From UKL13-2 sp043744255 (GTDB lineage: Bacteria; Pseudomonadota; Gammaproteobacteria; Burkholderiales; Usitatibacteraceae), in assembly GCA_043744255.1 (NCBI GenBank), contig JAYTVA010000140.1:1-42910 (forward strand): 42,910 nt of DNA, written 5' to 3'. Below are positions 26,861-34,669 of this stretch, piece after piece. Position numbers and translations under genes: made by a program. The notes under the pieces were generated by a model. That model searched no databases. It saw nothing but the letters and a program-made list of their open reading frames with translations, and was not told the origin of the DNA. Each line of letters opens with the position of its first letter. The stretch's first letter is position 1.

Positions 26861-28038
26861 ACCGCAAGCCCTGCTGCGACGCCGGATGCCCACGCCCACT
26901 GAAAATTAAAGCCACCGAGATGGCCGGTGACATCCACAACTTCACCGATGAAATAGAGACCTTGTACGGTCGTGGACTCCATCGTCTTTGAGGAGAGTTG
27001 GCGCGTATCGACGCCGCCGAGCGTGACCTCGGCTTTGTTGTAGCCGAGGGTGCCCGAAGGTTTGACTTGCCAGTCGGTGAGTGCCGCGATGGTGTCGGCG
27101 TAGGCTTTGTCGGTGAATTGATTGTTGGGTTTCACGAGTGCGTGTGCCTCGCTCCATTGTTGCGCAAATCGCTTGGGCAATATTTCACCGAGGACGTTGT
27201 TGAACTGCGCCTTGCTGCTGCGCTGCTCAGCCAGGAATGTTGTTTGTTGCGCAGCGGGGACGAGGTTGATGTGAATCGGATTTTTCGCGGAACCGTCTTG
27301 CCAATACGATGAAATTTGCAAAATCGCAGGCCCGGAGATGCCCCGATGGGTGAGTAACACCGCTTCGCTAAAGCGTCCGTGGTTGCAGCTCACTTCCGCG
27401 TCCAGCGACAAACCAGAGAGATCACCGAAGCGTTCCATTGTTTGCGGATCAAAACTCAGTGGCACGAGGGCAGGGCGGGGCGGCACGATGTTGATGCCGA
27501 ACTGTTCAGCGAGTTGATAGCCGAATGGCGTTGCGCCGATTTTAGAAACCGCCAGGCCGCCAGTGGCAATCACCAGCACTGGCGCGGTGTTCGAGCCACT
27601 TTCAGTTTCGACGCGATATTGCGCGGCGACCTTCGTGACACCCCGCACCGCGCACGGCATGCGCCATTGCACATGCGCGCGATCACATTCAGTCTTCAGC
27701 ATCTGAATGATTTCAGTCGCGCTGCCGTCGCAAAATAATTGGCCTAGCGTTTTCTCGTGGTACTTGATGCGGTGCGATTCGACGAGCTTGATGAAATCTT
27801 GCGGTGTGTAGCGCGCTAACGCCGAGCGGCAAAAATGCGGATTCTGCGAGAGAAAATTTTCTGGCTTGGTGTGGATGTTAGTGAAGTTGCAGCGACCACC
27901 GCCAGAGATGCGAATTTTTTCGCCGAGCTTGTGGTAGTGGTCGATCAACAACACCCGCTTGCCGCGCGCGCCCGCCGTTGCGGCGCACATCATCCCGGCA
28001 GCACCTGCGCCGATGACGATGACGTCGAATCCGCTCAT
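26857..28038 (-). CDS. HI0933/BaiN-family FAD-dependent oxidoreductase
   Basis: A 393-residue flavoprotein with an N-terminal Rossmann FAD-binding motif (VIVIGAGAAGMMCAATAGAR), then GEKIRISGGGRCNFTN, the signature of the HI0933/YhiN family. VIATGGLAVSKIGATPFGY and the C-terminal GLYFIGEVVDVTGHLGGFNF with QWAWASG complete the FAD site. Members are annotated as aminoacetone oxidase-like or BaiN enzymes, and the physiological reaction here is unknown. It starts 7 nt after the tag stop and overlaps the PIN gene by 4 bp, so tag, this gene and PIN form one transcription unit. Confidence 0.9.
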   Translation of the reverse strand: MSGFDVIVIGAGAAGMMCAATAGARGKRVLLIDHYHKLGEKIRISGGGRCNFTNIHTKPENFLSQNPHFCRSALARYTPQDFIKLVESHRIKYHEKTLGQLFCDGSATEIIQMLKTECDRAHVQWRMPCAVRGVTKVAAQYRVETESGSNTAPVLVIATGGLAVSKIGATPFGYQLAEQFGINIVPPRPALVPLSFDPQTMERFGDLSGLSLDAEVSCNHGRFSEAVLLTHRGISGPAILQISSYWQDGSAKNPIHINLVPAAQQTTFLAEQRSSKAQFNNVLGEILPKRFAQQWSEAHALVKPNNQFTDKAYADTIAALTDWQVKPSGTLGYNKAEVTLGGVDTRQLSSKTMESTTVQGLYFIGEVVDVTGHLGGFNFQWAWASGVAAGLAV

Positions 28039-28045
28039 GGTTTTT

Positions 28046-28624
28046 TCACAGCATTTCCACAGCGTTTTTCACAGCGTGGTGGCGTGGACAATCCACGATG
28101 TGATCGTTGACCATGCCGGTGGCTTGCATGAACGCATAGCAAATGGTGGAACCGACAAACGTGAAGCCGCGTTTCTTCAGATCGCGACACATTGTGTCCG
28201 AGATCGGCGTGGTTGCTGGGACTTGGCTCATCGCCGTCCATTTATTTTGAATCGGTTTGCCAGCGACGAATCCCCAAATGTATTTATCGAAACTGCCGAA
28301 TTCTTTTTGTACCGCGATGAAGGCATGCGCGTTTTTCACCGTGCCTGCGACCTTCAACCGGTTGCGGACAATGCCGGGGTTGAGCAATAGCGCTTCGATT
28401 TTTTTCGCGTCGAATTTCGCGACCTTGGCGACCTCGAAATTCGCGAATGCTCTGCGATAGTTTTCGCGCTTGGCAAGAATAGTGGACCACGACAGCCCCG
28501 CCTGCGCGCCTTCGAGGATTAAGAACTCAAACAACAGCCGGTCGTCATGCAGCGGCACACCCCACTCGTCGTCGTGGTACTTCGCATCGAGTTCATTTTT
28601 TGTCGCCCAAGGGCAGCGTTCCAT
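28046..28624 (-). CDS. tag: DNA-3-methyladenine glycosylase I
   Basis: Excises 3-methyladenine from alkylated DNA in base-excision repair. 192 residues of the Tag family: RCPWATKNELDAKYHDDEWG at the N-terminus, FEFLILEGAQAGLSW with the substrate-pocket residues, and FVGSTICYAFMQATGMVNDH. The zinc ligands are visible as C4, H17, H175 and C179. It heads the tag-flavoprotein-PIN group and follows the DUF2461 gene after 114 nt in which nothing was recognised. Confidence 0.95.
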   Translation of the reverse strand: MERCPWATKNELDAKYHDDEWGVPLHDDRLLFEFLILEGAQAGLSWSTILAKRENYRRAFANFEVAKVAKFDAKKIEALLLNPGIVRNRLKVAGTVKNAHAFIAVQKEFGSFDKYIWGFVAGKPIQNKWTAMSQVPATTPISDTMCRDLKKRGFTFVGSTICYAFMQATGMVNDHIVDCPRHHAVKNAVEML

Positions 28625-28738
28625 GGTTGGCTTTCGGCTTCGTATGCGTGGTTCAAGAAAGGCGGTGACTGGCCAGCGACGGTCACTCTGAGCGCGTTGC
28701 TAGTGAAAAATTCTATCGTGTGGCCGGACACCGAATAT

Positions 28739-29401
28739 TTACTTCACCGCCTCGCGCAACCACAACACCAACGGTTTCGCCGCCGCAAAATCGCTGGCGA
28801 TCTTCGTGGCCAAATCTTTCGGCACTTTCTTCTTCAGACTAATCGACGTCTCACACAAAAAATGCCGATTCTTGATGTGTTCAATGTGCGGCAAATCAGA
28901 CGCATAACCTTTCGGCGGACGCGACATGCGATCTTGTTCCATCAAGCCGCCGAAGGTTTCGTTGACGGATTTATTTTTCAACAGCCGTGAAAATTTGGCA
29001 GGTTCGGCGACAATGAAATCGCGAATCTTCTTCAACGCCACCGGCTCCGGCATGTACACCCCGCACGCCGTCAACAAATCGCCTTTGTGGTCAACGTGAA
29101 AATAATAAACTGGCCGCGCTTTGTCGGTGGTGCGCGCACCCAACACCGCGCCGATGTGGTTCTTGTACGGGCTCTTGTCCTTAGCAAAACGCACGTCGCG
29201 ATAAATCCGAAACACCGCCTTCTTCGGTTCAATCGACCCAAGGTCTTTATCGAACTTCGCCACCTGCGCACCCACTTCGCCGACCAACGCCACAAACTCC
29301 TCGCGCAAGATGTCGTACTGCGGCTTGTTGTGCAGGAACCACGGGCGGTTGTTGTTTTCGTTGAGTTCTTTTAGGAATTGGAGGAGGGCGGGGATGTGCA
29401 T
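28739..29401 (-). CDS. DUF2461 (TIGR02453) family protein
   Basis: A 220-residue soluble protein starting MHIPALLQFLKELNENNNR. NRPWF and the block VFRIYRDVRFAKDKSPYKNH are diagnostic of DUF2461. YYFHVDHKGDLLTACGVYMP is a further family segment. The biochemical role of the family is not established. ATG 29401 aligns best with relatives; an in-frame start at 29434 would add 11 residues, and neither has a clear ribosome binding site. It is followed on the same strand by tag. Confidence 0.85.
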   Translation of the reverse strand: MHIPALLQFLKELNENNNRPWFLHNKPQYDILREEFVALVGEVGAQVAKFDKDLGSIEPKKAVFRIYRDVRFAKDKSPYKNHIGAVLGARTTDKARPVYYFHVDHKGDLLTACGVYMPEPVALKKIRDFIVAEPAKFSRLLKNKSVNETFGGLMEQDRMSRPPKGYASDLPHIEHIKNRHFLCETSISLKKKVPKDLATKIASDFAAAKPLVLWLREAVK

Positions 29402-29473
29402 GTGTGTATGCGTTGCGTTGAATTGGTAGGTCACGTTGCGAAGCTACGTGACAGCGGTGTGTGTTGGCGAGAT

Positions 29474-29498
29474 GTCGGGTAGCCGCTGGCAACCCGAC
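29474..29498. repeat. Short hairpin repeat between moaA and the DUF2461 gene
   Basis: GTCGGGT (29474-29480) pairs with ACCCGAC (29492-29498) around 11 nt. Units like GTCGGGTAGC...ACCCGACCTACG are dispersed in some betaproteobacteria. It lies between the moaA stop and the DUF2461 start, and there is no T-run, so it is more likely a repeat than a terminator. Confidence 0.4.
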
Positions 29499-29524
29499 CT
29501 ACGGGGGATGCCGCGCTCCCTTTT

Positions 29525-30604
29525 TCAACCTCCAATAAAACTCATCTCAACCCTACGATTCTTTGCAGTTTCAGCAGTCCGAATTTCCGAATAGTTATCT
29601 ACCCGATGCTGCCAAATCCCCGCTATCGCATCGCGAATTTCATCATCACTTTGCCCGCCACGCAGCAGCGCCTTCAAGTCATACCCCTTCTGCGCAAACA
29701 GGCAGGTAAACAATCCCCCGTCAGTGGACAATCGCGCCCGCGTACACGTCCCACAAAACGCGTCGGTCACACTGGAAATCACGCCAATCTCACCGCTGCC
29801 GTCGGCATATTCCCAACGCTCGGCGACTTCGCCTTGGTAGTGCGCGTCGGCCACACGCAGGGGAAAAACTTCGCTGATGCGTCGCACGACTTCGGCGCTG
29901 GGGATCACGTCATCCATGCGCCAGCCGTTGGTGGCGCCGACGTCCATGAATTCGATGAAGCGCACCACATGCCCAGAACCTTTGAATCGGCGCGCCATTT
30001 CTACGATGTCGTGATCGTTGACGCCGCGTTTGACGACCATGTTTATTTTGACTGGCGTGAGTCCCGCATCGGCGGCGGCGTCAATGGCGTCGAGCACTTT
30101 TGCGACGGGAAAATCAACATCATTCATCGCGCGGAAGGTGGCATCGTCCAGCGAATCGAGACTGACGGTGATGCGCTTCAAACCAGCCGCTTTGAGCGTG
30201 ATCGCTTTCGCTTTCAACGCGCTGCCGTTGGTGGTGAGCGTTAGATCGATGCCGGAAATTTCGGCGAGCATGGCGATCAGATTTTCGATGCCTTTGCGTA
30301 GCAGTGGCTCACCGCCGGTTAAGCGAATTTTTTCGACTCCCAAGCCGACCGCGATGCGCGCGATGCGGGTGATTTCCTCAAAACTGAGCAAATCTTGATG
30401 CGGCAAGAATTGATAGTCTGCGTCGAACACTTCTTTGGGCATGCAGTAAGTGCAGCGGAAGTTGCAGCGGTCAGTCACCGAAATGCGCAGATCGCGGATG
30501 CGTCGGCCGCGCGTGTCCGCGACCTCACCTGCACGTCCACCCAAACGCATGGAGGGAATGCGCAAGCTGCGCTCATCGGCAATAGGAATAATTTTGGAGG
30601 ACAT
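29525..30604 (-). CDS. moaA: GTP 3',8-cyclase (molybdenum cofactor synthesis)
   Basis: Radical-SAM enzyme that rearranges GTP in the first step of molybdenum cofactor synthesis. 359 residues. The SAM cluster is C47-x3-C51-x2-C54 in VTDRCNFRCTYCMPKE, and the C-terminal substrate cluster is C284, C287 and C301 in FCGTCTRARLS through GLFTC. LTGGEPLLRKG and the required C-terminal double glycine (MSFIGG) are present. It is divergent from the formate dehydrogenase operon across an 80-nt spacer, which fits because that enzyme needs the cofactor. Confidence 0.96.
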   Translation of the reverse strand: MSSKIIPIADERSLRIPSMRLGGRAGEVADTRGRRIRDLRISVTDRCNFRCTYCMPKEVFDADYQFLPHQDLLSFEEITRIARIAVGLGVEKIRLTGGEPLLRKGIENLIAMLAEISGIDLTLTTNGSALKAKAITLKAAGLKRITVSLDSLDDATFRAMNDVDFPVAKVLDAIDAAADAGLTPVKINMVVKRGVNDHDIVEMARRFKGSGHVVRFIEFMDVGATNGWRMDDVIPSAEVVRRISEVFPLRVADAHYQGEVAERWEYADGSGEIGVISSVTDAFCGTCTRARLSTDGGLFTCLFAQKGYDLKALLRGGQSDDEIRDAIAGIWQHRVDNYSEIRTAETAKNRRVEMSFIGG

Positions 30605-30684
30605 AGTTCAGGGCAAATTTACGACGAAGTCGCGACAAAGTCAGGTAAATGGGCAATCAATTCCGTCAGTGTAAGATACAACGC

Positions 30685-31173
30685 ATGGGAAAATTATCAT
30701 TCAACGTCGCAATCGTGATCGAGCGCGTGCCGATGCAGAGCCGCTGGCAGAGCCATCGCTGGCAAATCGCCGAAGTGTTGCACGACGATGGCTCGCAAGC
30801 CGCGCCCGCTGTGGTGTTTGACACGCCAGCCTCGTTTCGCAAACTCTATCCCGGTTTCGCGCTGACGGTGTTTCGCGACGAGGCGGAGGGTTATTTTTTG
30901 AATGTGCATTCCGCTGAGCCGTCGGTGTTTGTGACCTGGAGATTCAACGAGGACGAGTCGGAAGCTTTCCCGCACAACGCCACCTTGTCGTACAACGAAG
31001 GTGCCCGCTGGATGGACGCGCAGGAAAAAGTTGAGCGCTTACCGATGCCGCGAGAGATTTTTGATGCGCTGTCGGCGTGGGTGGCGGTGAATTATCAACC
31101 GCCGGAGAAAAAGCAGCGGATTCGGCCGAAGTCGTTCGAGAGTAAAGAGGGGCGGTATAAGAGCGGGTTGTGA
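30685..31173 (+). CDS. DUF3305 formate dehydrogenase accessory protein
   Basis: A 162-residue soluble protein. FNVAIVIERVPMQSRWQSHR with WQIAEVL, and later FVTWRFNEDE with ATLSYNEGARWMDAQE, match DUF3305, which occurs almost only in formate dehydrogenase gene clusters of beta- and alphaproteobacteria. Its exact role is not known. ATG 30685 is chosen by similarity over an in-frame start twelve codons earlier. It is the first gene of the operon, divergent from moaA. Confidence 0.85.
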   Translation: MGKLSFNVAIVIERVPMQSRWQSHRWQIAEVLHDDGSQAAPAVVFDTPASFRKLYPGFALTVFRDEAEGYFLNVHSAEPSVFVTWRFNEDESEAFPHNATLSYNEGARWMDAQEKVERLPMPREIFDALSAWVAVNYQPPEKKQRIRPKSFESKEGRYKSGL

Positions 31174-31210
31174 GGTGAAAATCTTGCGCCTTAGGTTGCT
31201 AAAGTCACCT

Positions 31211-31289
31211 TCTCCCCGGCGCAGGCCGGGCCCAATTTTCGGTGCCCGATGCCGCAGAAAAATTAGGCACCGGCCTACGCCGGTGAGAC
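31211..31289. repeat. Inverted pair of GC-rich REP-like repeats (family C)
   Basis: The left arm 31211-31239 (TCTCCCCGGCGCAGGCCGGG then CCCAATTTT) and the right arm 31258-31289 (AAAATTAGGCACCGGCCTAC then GCCGGTGAGA) are imperfect reverse complements. Each has the GCCGGTG..TACGCCGG palindromic core of dispersed proteobacterial repeats. The pair sits inside the formate dehydrogenase operon, between the DUF3305 and DUF3306 genes. Confidence 0.72.
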
Positions 31290-31315
31290 AGTTTGAAAAA
31301 CTATCGAGTATCTCC

Positions 31316-31891
31316 ATGAGCACCACCGACAAATCCGAACCAGAATCCTCCTTCTTCTCCCGCTGGTCCAAGCGCAAGGAAGACGCGCGCCTCGGCAACG
31401 CGACCTTCGAGCCCGCACCAGCGACTCCCCCGCCGGTCGTGCCAATTGAAGCAAAACTACCCCAAACACAGCCACCAGCGGACACTTCTCCTACCGAAGC
31501 CACCCCACTCCCCACCCTGGAAAGCCTCACCAAAGACTCCGATTTCTCCCCCTTTATGCAAACTGGCGTCGCCCCTGAAATGCGTAATCTCGCGATGAAA
31601 AAATTGTTCGCCGATCCGCATTACAACGTGATGGATATGCTCGACACCTACGTCGATGATTACTCGAAACCTGACCCAATCCCGTATTCGATGTTGCGTG
31701 CCATGAATCAGTCGAAGGCGTTGAAATTGTTCGAGGTTGAGGAGGCGGAGGAGGAGGCCGCGCGCGTGGCGGCGGCGAATGCCGAGGTGCCGGTTACCGC
31801 ATTGCCAGCGGAGCCGGTCACGCCAGTCGTAGAGCCGCCGACTCCCGCCCCGCCAGTCGATAGCGTTGGTAGCGAAAGTAAGCCAATCTAA
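31316..31891 (+). CDS. DUF3306 formate dehydrogenase accessory protein
   Basis: A 191-residue protein that begins MSTTDKSEPESSFFSRWSKR; FFSRWSKRKEDAR is the DUF3306 signature. A proline-rich linker follows, then the core FMQTGVAPEMRNLAMKKLFA with YNVMDMLDTYVDDYSK and PIPYSMLRAMNQS, and a low-complexity Ala/Pro/Glu tail. The family is found with DUF3305 in formate dehydrogenase operons, and its function is not established. The frame is open upstream through the repeat pair, but ATG 31316 starts the conserved part. Confidence 0.85.
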   Translation: MSTTDKSEPESSFFSRWSKRKEDARLGNATFEPAPATPPPVVPIEAKLPQTQPPADTSPTEATPLPTLESLTKDSDFSPFMQTGVAPEMRNLAMKKLFADPHYNVMDMLDTYVDDYSKPDPIPYSMLRAMNQSKALKLFEVEEAEEEAARVAAANAEVPVTALPAEPVTPVVEPPTPAPPVDSVGSESKPI

Positions 31892-32059
31892 GTCCGTTAT
31901 ATTTCGCTTCGTCTGCGCATTTAGGACTAAACTTCGCAGCGTTGTAGAAATTGTTTTGGGCTGCAGGTAGCGAAGTAGCAAACGCAGCAGGGAAGTCGTG
32001 ATGTTGAGAAATTTCCAGCGATAGATAAGGGAATTCCGCACAACGACGGGTACCACTCC

Positions 32060-32065
32060 AGGAGG
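32060..32065 (+). promoter_or_regulatory. Consensus ribosome binding site without a standard start codon
   Basis: AGGAGG here is a full Shine-Dalgarno match, in the frame-open region before the ferredoxin-type gene. At the expected distance (5-8 nt) the in-frame codons are GTC, ATC (32071) and ATC (32074), not ATG, GTG or TTG. Initiation at an ATC codon, or an ATG-to-ATC change, would explain the arrangement. The first stop codon upstream in frame is TAA at 32026-32028. Confidence 0.55.
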
Positions 32066-32148
32066 AAGTCATCATCACAAGCGATTCGCACGGCGCGGAC
32101 GTTGTAGCATCCGCCAGCGACCATCTTTCGGCAAAACTTGCTGCCAAA

Positions 32149-33741
32149 TTGGCGGCAATGGACGCGTTGGCGAGTCTCGCCTCGTTCGAGCCAGTCGCCA
32201 GTGTCGATTACCGCTCGCAAGGCCGCGTCGTCATCCTCGCTGAAACCGCAACCGGTTTAGCCGCCACCGTGCAGGCGCTCAGCGCGCAGCTTTCGGTTGC
32301 CGTGCTGTGGTTGGGACAAGCCTCACCACCATCCCTCGCTGACACCGAAGTCGTCGCCGCAAAAATCATTTCACTCACCGGCTACCTCGGCGCGTTCAAA
32401 CTCGATTTTCAGCGGCATGGTCAGCCAGCGCAACAGTCTGCATTCGACCTCGTGCTCGATTGCCGCGCTGTGCCGGCGTTTGCAATGCACTCGCCCCCGC
32501 AAGGCTACTTCCATGTAACGAGCGACGCCAAGCTCGCCGCCGCACTCGCCGAATTGCCGGAGATGGTTGGCGAATTTGAGAAGCCAAAATTTTTTGCGTA
32601 CAAAGAATCTATTTGTGCGCATAGCCGCAGCAAAAAAACCGGCTGCAATAAATGCATCGACGTGTGTTCCACCGAAGCGATCTCGGCTGATGGCGATAAG
32701 GTGAAAGTTGACCCGCACCTGTGCATGGGCTGCGGTGCCTGCGCGACCGTGTGCCCATCCGGCGCGATGACCTATCAGTATCCACGTGTGGCGGATCGTG
32801 GCGTGCAGTTGCGCACGCTCATCAACGCTTACGGACAAGCCGCACCAACAATTTTGTTTCACAACGCCACTGATGGCCGCGAAGCGTTGCGCAAACTTGC
32901 CGCCGACGGACGTGGCTTGCCTGCGCAGGTGTTGCCCATTGAGACCTGGCACGTTGCCTCGGTCGGCCTTGATGTGCTGCTCGGCGCAATCGCGTATGGC
33001 GCGGCGGGTGTGGCGATTCTGGCTAGCGCGAACGAAGCGCCGCAGTATCGCGATGCCACTGAGCGCGAAATGGCGACGGCGGAAACCATCCTGCATGCAC
33101 TCGGATTTGCCGGCAAGCATTTCACTTGGGTAACCGGGGACGCTGCATCGCTGTGGGACGCCGCCCCCGCCGAGACCGTCAGCAAAAAAGCCACCTTCCA
33201 TCTCAGCAACGACAAGCGCAGCACCATTGAATTTGCGGTGGAACATCTGATGACGCAGGCGAAACATAAGCCTAGCGAAATCGCCTTGCCCGCCACCGCC
33301 ATGTTCGGCGGCATCAAGGTCGATAGACAGAAATGCACGCTGTGCTTGGCGTGCGCGGGTGCGTGTCCCGCGTCGGCGTTGATGGACGGCACCGACGAGC
33401 CGCGCCTGAATTTTCTGGAACGTAATTGCGTGCAGTGCGGCTTATGCCAAACCACTTGTCCCGAAAACGCGATCACGCTGTTGCCGCGCTTGTTACTCAC
33501 CGACGCGCGCAAACAAAAAGTGGTGTTGAATGAGTCCGAACCCTTCGGCTGCATTAGTTGCGGCAAGGCACTCGGCACCAAGGTCATGATCGACAATATG
33601 CTGGGTAAACTCGCCGGGCACTCCATGTTTCAGGGAGACGGCAAGCTAAATCGCCTGAAGATGTGCGCCGATTGTCGGGTTGTGGACATGATGTCGAACG
33701 AAAACGAAGTCTCGGTGTTGACCGGCAGGAGCGTCGAATGA
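32149..33741 (+). CDS. Multi-cluster 4Fe-4S ferredoxin-type protein of the formate dehydrogenase operon
   Basis: An Fe-S protein of about 530 residues from the first conventional start (TTG 32149); the ribosome binding site at 32060-32065 suggests that translation really starts at an ATC near 32071-32074, adding 25-26 residues. Four ferredoxin-like motifs are seen: CNKCIDVC (C166-C173), CMGCGACATVCP (about 193), CTLCLACAGACP (about 396) and CVQCGLCQTTCP (about 427). CISCG and CADC pairs follow near the C-terminus. The part between the two ferredoxin pairs (TILFHNATDGREALRKL) resembles the small-subunit-like region of such proteins. Relatives occur beside TorD and formate dehydrogenase in betaproteobacteria; a role in electron transfer or maturation is inferred. 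Its stop overlaps the TorD start (ATGA). Confidence 0.85.
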   Translation: MAAMDALASLASFEPVASVDYRSQGRVVILAETATGLAATVQALSAQLSVAVLWLGQASPPSLADTEVVAAKIISLTGYLGAFKLDFQRHGQPAQQSAFDLVLDCRAVPAFAMHSPPQGYFHVTSDAKLAAALAELPEMVGEFEKPKFFAYKESICAHSRSKKTGCNKCIDVCSTEAISADGDKVKVDPHLCMGCGACATVCPSGAMTYQYPRVADRGVQLRTLINAYGQAAPTILFHNATDGREALRKLAADGRGLPAQVLPIETWHVASVGLDVLLGAIAYGAAGVAILASANEAPQYRDATEREMATAETILHALGFAGKHFTWVTGDAASLWDAAPAETVSKKATFHLSNDKRSTIEFAVEHLMTQAKHKPSEIALPATAMFGGIKVDRQKCTLCLACAGACPASALMDGTDEPRLNFLERNCVQCGLCQTTCPENAITLLPRLLLTDARKQKVVLNESEPFGCISCGKALGTKVMIDNMLGKLAGHSMFQGDGKLNRLKMCADCRVVDMMSNENEVSVLTGRSVE

Positions 33742-34376
33742 CGACCGCCGCACAAGCCGTGAGCTTCGACGCGCCGCGCCAAATCAGCGCTGAGGATCAA
33801 GTGCGCGCTGATTTTTATGCGTTGCTCGCGAGCATTTTTCACCACGCGCCGGATGATCGTTTGTTGCACGCCATCGTGCTCGCACCAGAGCCGGTTGCTG
33901 AAGGTGCCAACGATTTATTGAAAGCATGGCGCGCGTTCGCGGCGGCGTCTGCTGCGGTGTCGCACGATGCCGTTGATGAGGAATACCAAGCATTGTTTGT
34001 CGGCGTCGGTCGTCCGCCGGTGATGCTGTATGGCTCGTATTATTTGGCCGGTTTCATGATGGAACAACCACTGGCGGATTTGCGCGAAGCACTCGCAGCA
34101 CTCGGCTTCGCGCGCGCCGACGGGGTGCGCGAGCCAGAAGACCATCTCGCTGCGCTGTGTGATGTGATGCGCGCGATGATTTTGGGTGACTTAGCCGACG
34201 CGCCTGCCAGTTTCGCGCAACAAAAGGATTTCTTTGAGCGTCACATGAAACCGTGGGTGCAAAAATGTTGCGCTGCAATACTACTGCACGAAAAATCGAA
34301 CTATTATCGAAGAGTTGCGGCTTTCGCCGAGGCTTTTTTTGCCATTGAATCAGAAGCATTTGAAATGCAGACCTAG
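33738..34376 (+). CDS. TorD-family molybdoenzyme chaperone
   Basis: A 212-residue, mostly helical cytoplasmic protein. DQVRADFYALLASIFHHAPD opens the family fold, DEEYQALFVGVGRPPVMLYG holds the conserved E-Y-x-x-L-F-V-G and P-x-S/Y-x-S-x-Y region, and EPEDHLAALCDVMRAMI is the typical EPDH motif. TorD/DmsD-type chaperones bind the Tat signal of molybdoenzymes until cofactor is inserted; here the partner is most likely the formate dehydrogenase alpha subunit encoded just downstream. The ATG overlaps the previous stop by 4 bp. Confidence 0.9.
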   Translation: MTTAAQAVSFDAPRQISAEDQVRADFYALLASIFHHAPDDRLLHAIVLAPEPVAEGANDLLKAWRAFAAASAAVSHDAVDEEYQALFVGVGRPPVMLYGSYYLAGFMMEQPLADLREALAALGFARADGVREPEDHLAALCDVMRAMILGDLADAPASFAQQKDFFERHMKPWVQKCCAAILLHEKSNYYRRVAAFAEAFFAIESEAFEMQT

Positions 34377-34429
34377 TTGTTCCACGTATCTACATAAATT
34401 CTCCATCGACCCAAAACAGGAGGTGCATC

Positions 34430-34654
34430 GTGAAAAAGCAAATTGAAACCCCAACAGTCCCCGACACAAACGCCCGCAGAAATTTTCTGCTTGGCGCAAC
34501 CGTCGGCACCGTTGGCGCTGTCGCTGCTGTCGTGACCGCAACGGTGAAGGACACGGCACCAGTGGCAACTGCGGCTGCCGCGCCCACGAAGACGAAGGGC
34601 TATCACATGACGGCGCACATTCAGCATTATTACGACACCACCCGCACGATGTAG
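34430..34654 (+). CDS. Formate dehydrogenase region Tat-signal small protein
   Basis: A 74-residue protein with an N-terminal Tat-like signal: NARRNFLLGATVGTVGAVAA (R-R-N-F-L). The C-terminal part is GYHMTAHIQHYYDTTRTM. This matches the TIGR02811 family ('formate dehydrogenase region TAT target'), always encoded just before the alpha subunit. Its role is unknown; it may be a small periplasmic or membrane-anchored part of the complex. AGGAGG followed by 7 nt supports the GTG start. The alpha-subunit start follows 15 nt after its stop. Confidence 0.88.
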   Translation: MKKQIETPTVPDTNARRNFLLGATVGTVGAVAAVVTATVKDTAPVATAAAAPTKTKGYHMTAHIQHYYDTTRTM

Positions 34655-34669
34655 ACCGAGGAGATGACT

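Noticed and set aside
32371..33267. Minus-strand frame (298 codons) opposite the ferredoxin-type gene
   Set aside because: Composition typical of an antisense shadow; the plus strand carries the ordered cysteine motifs.
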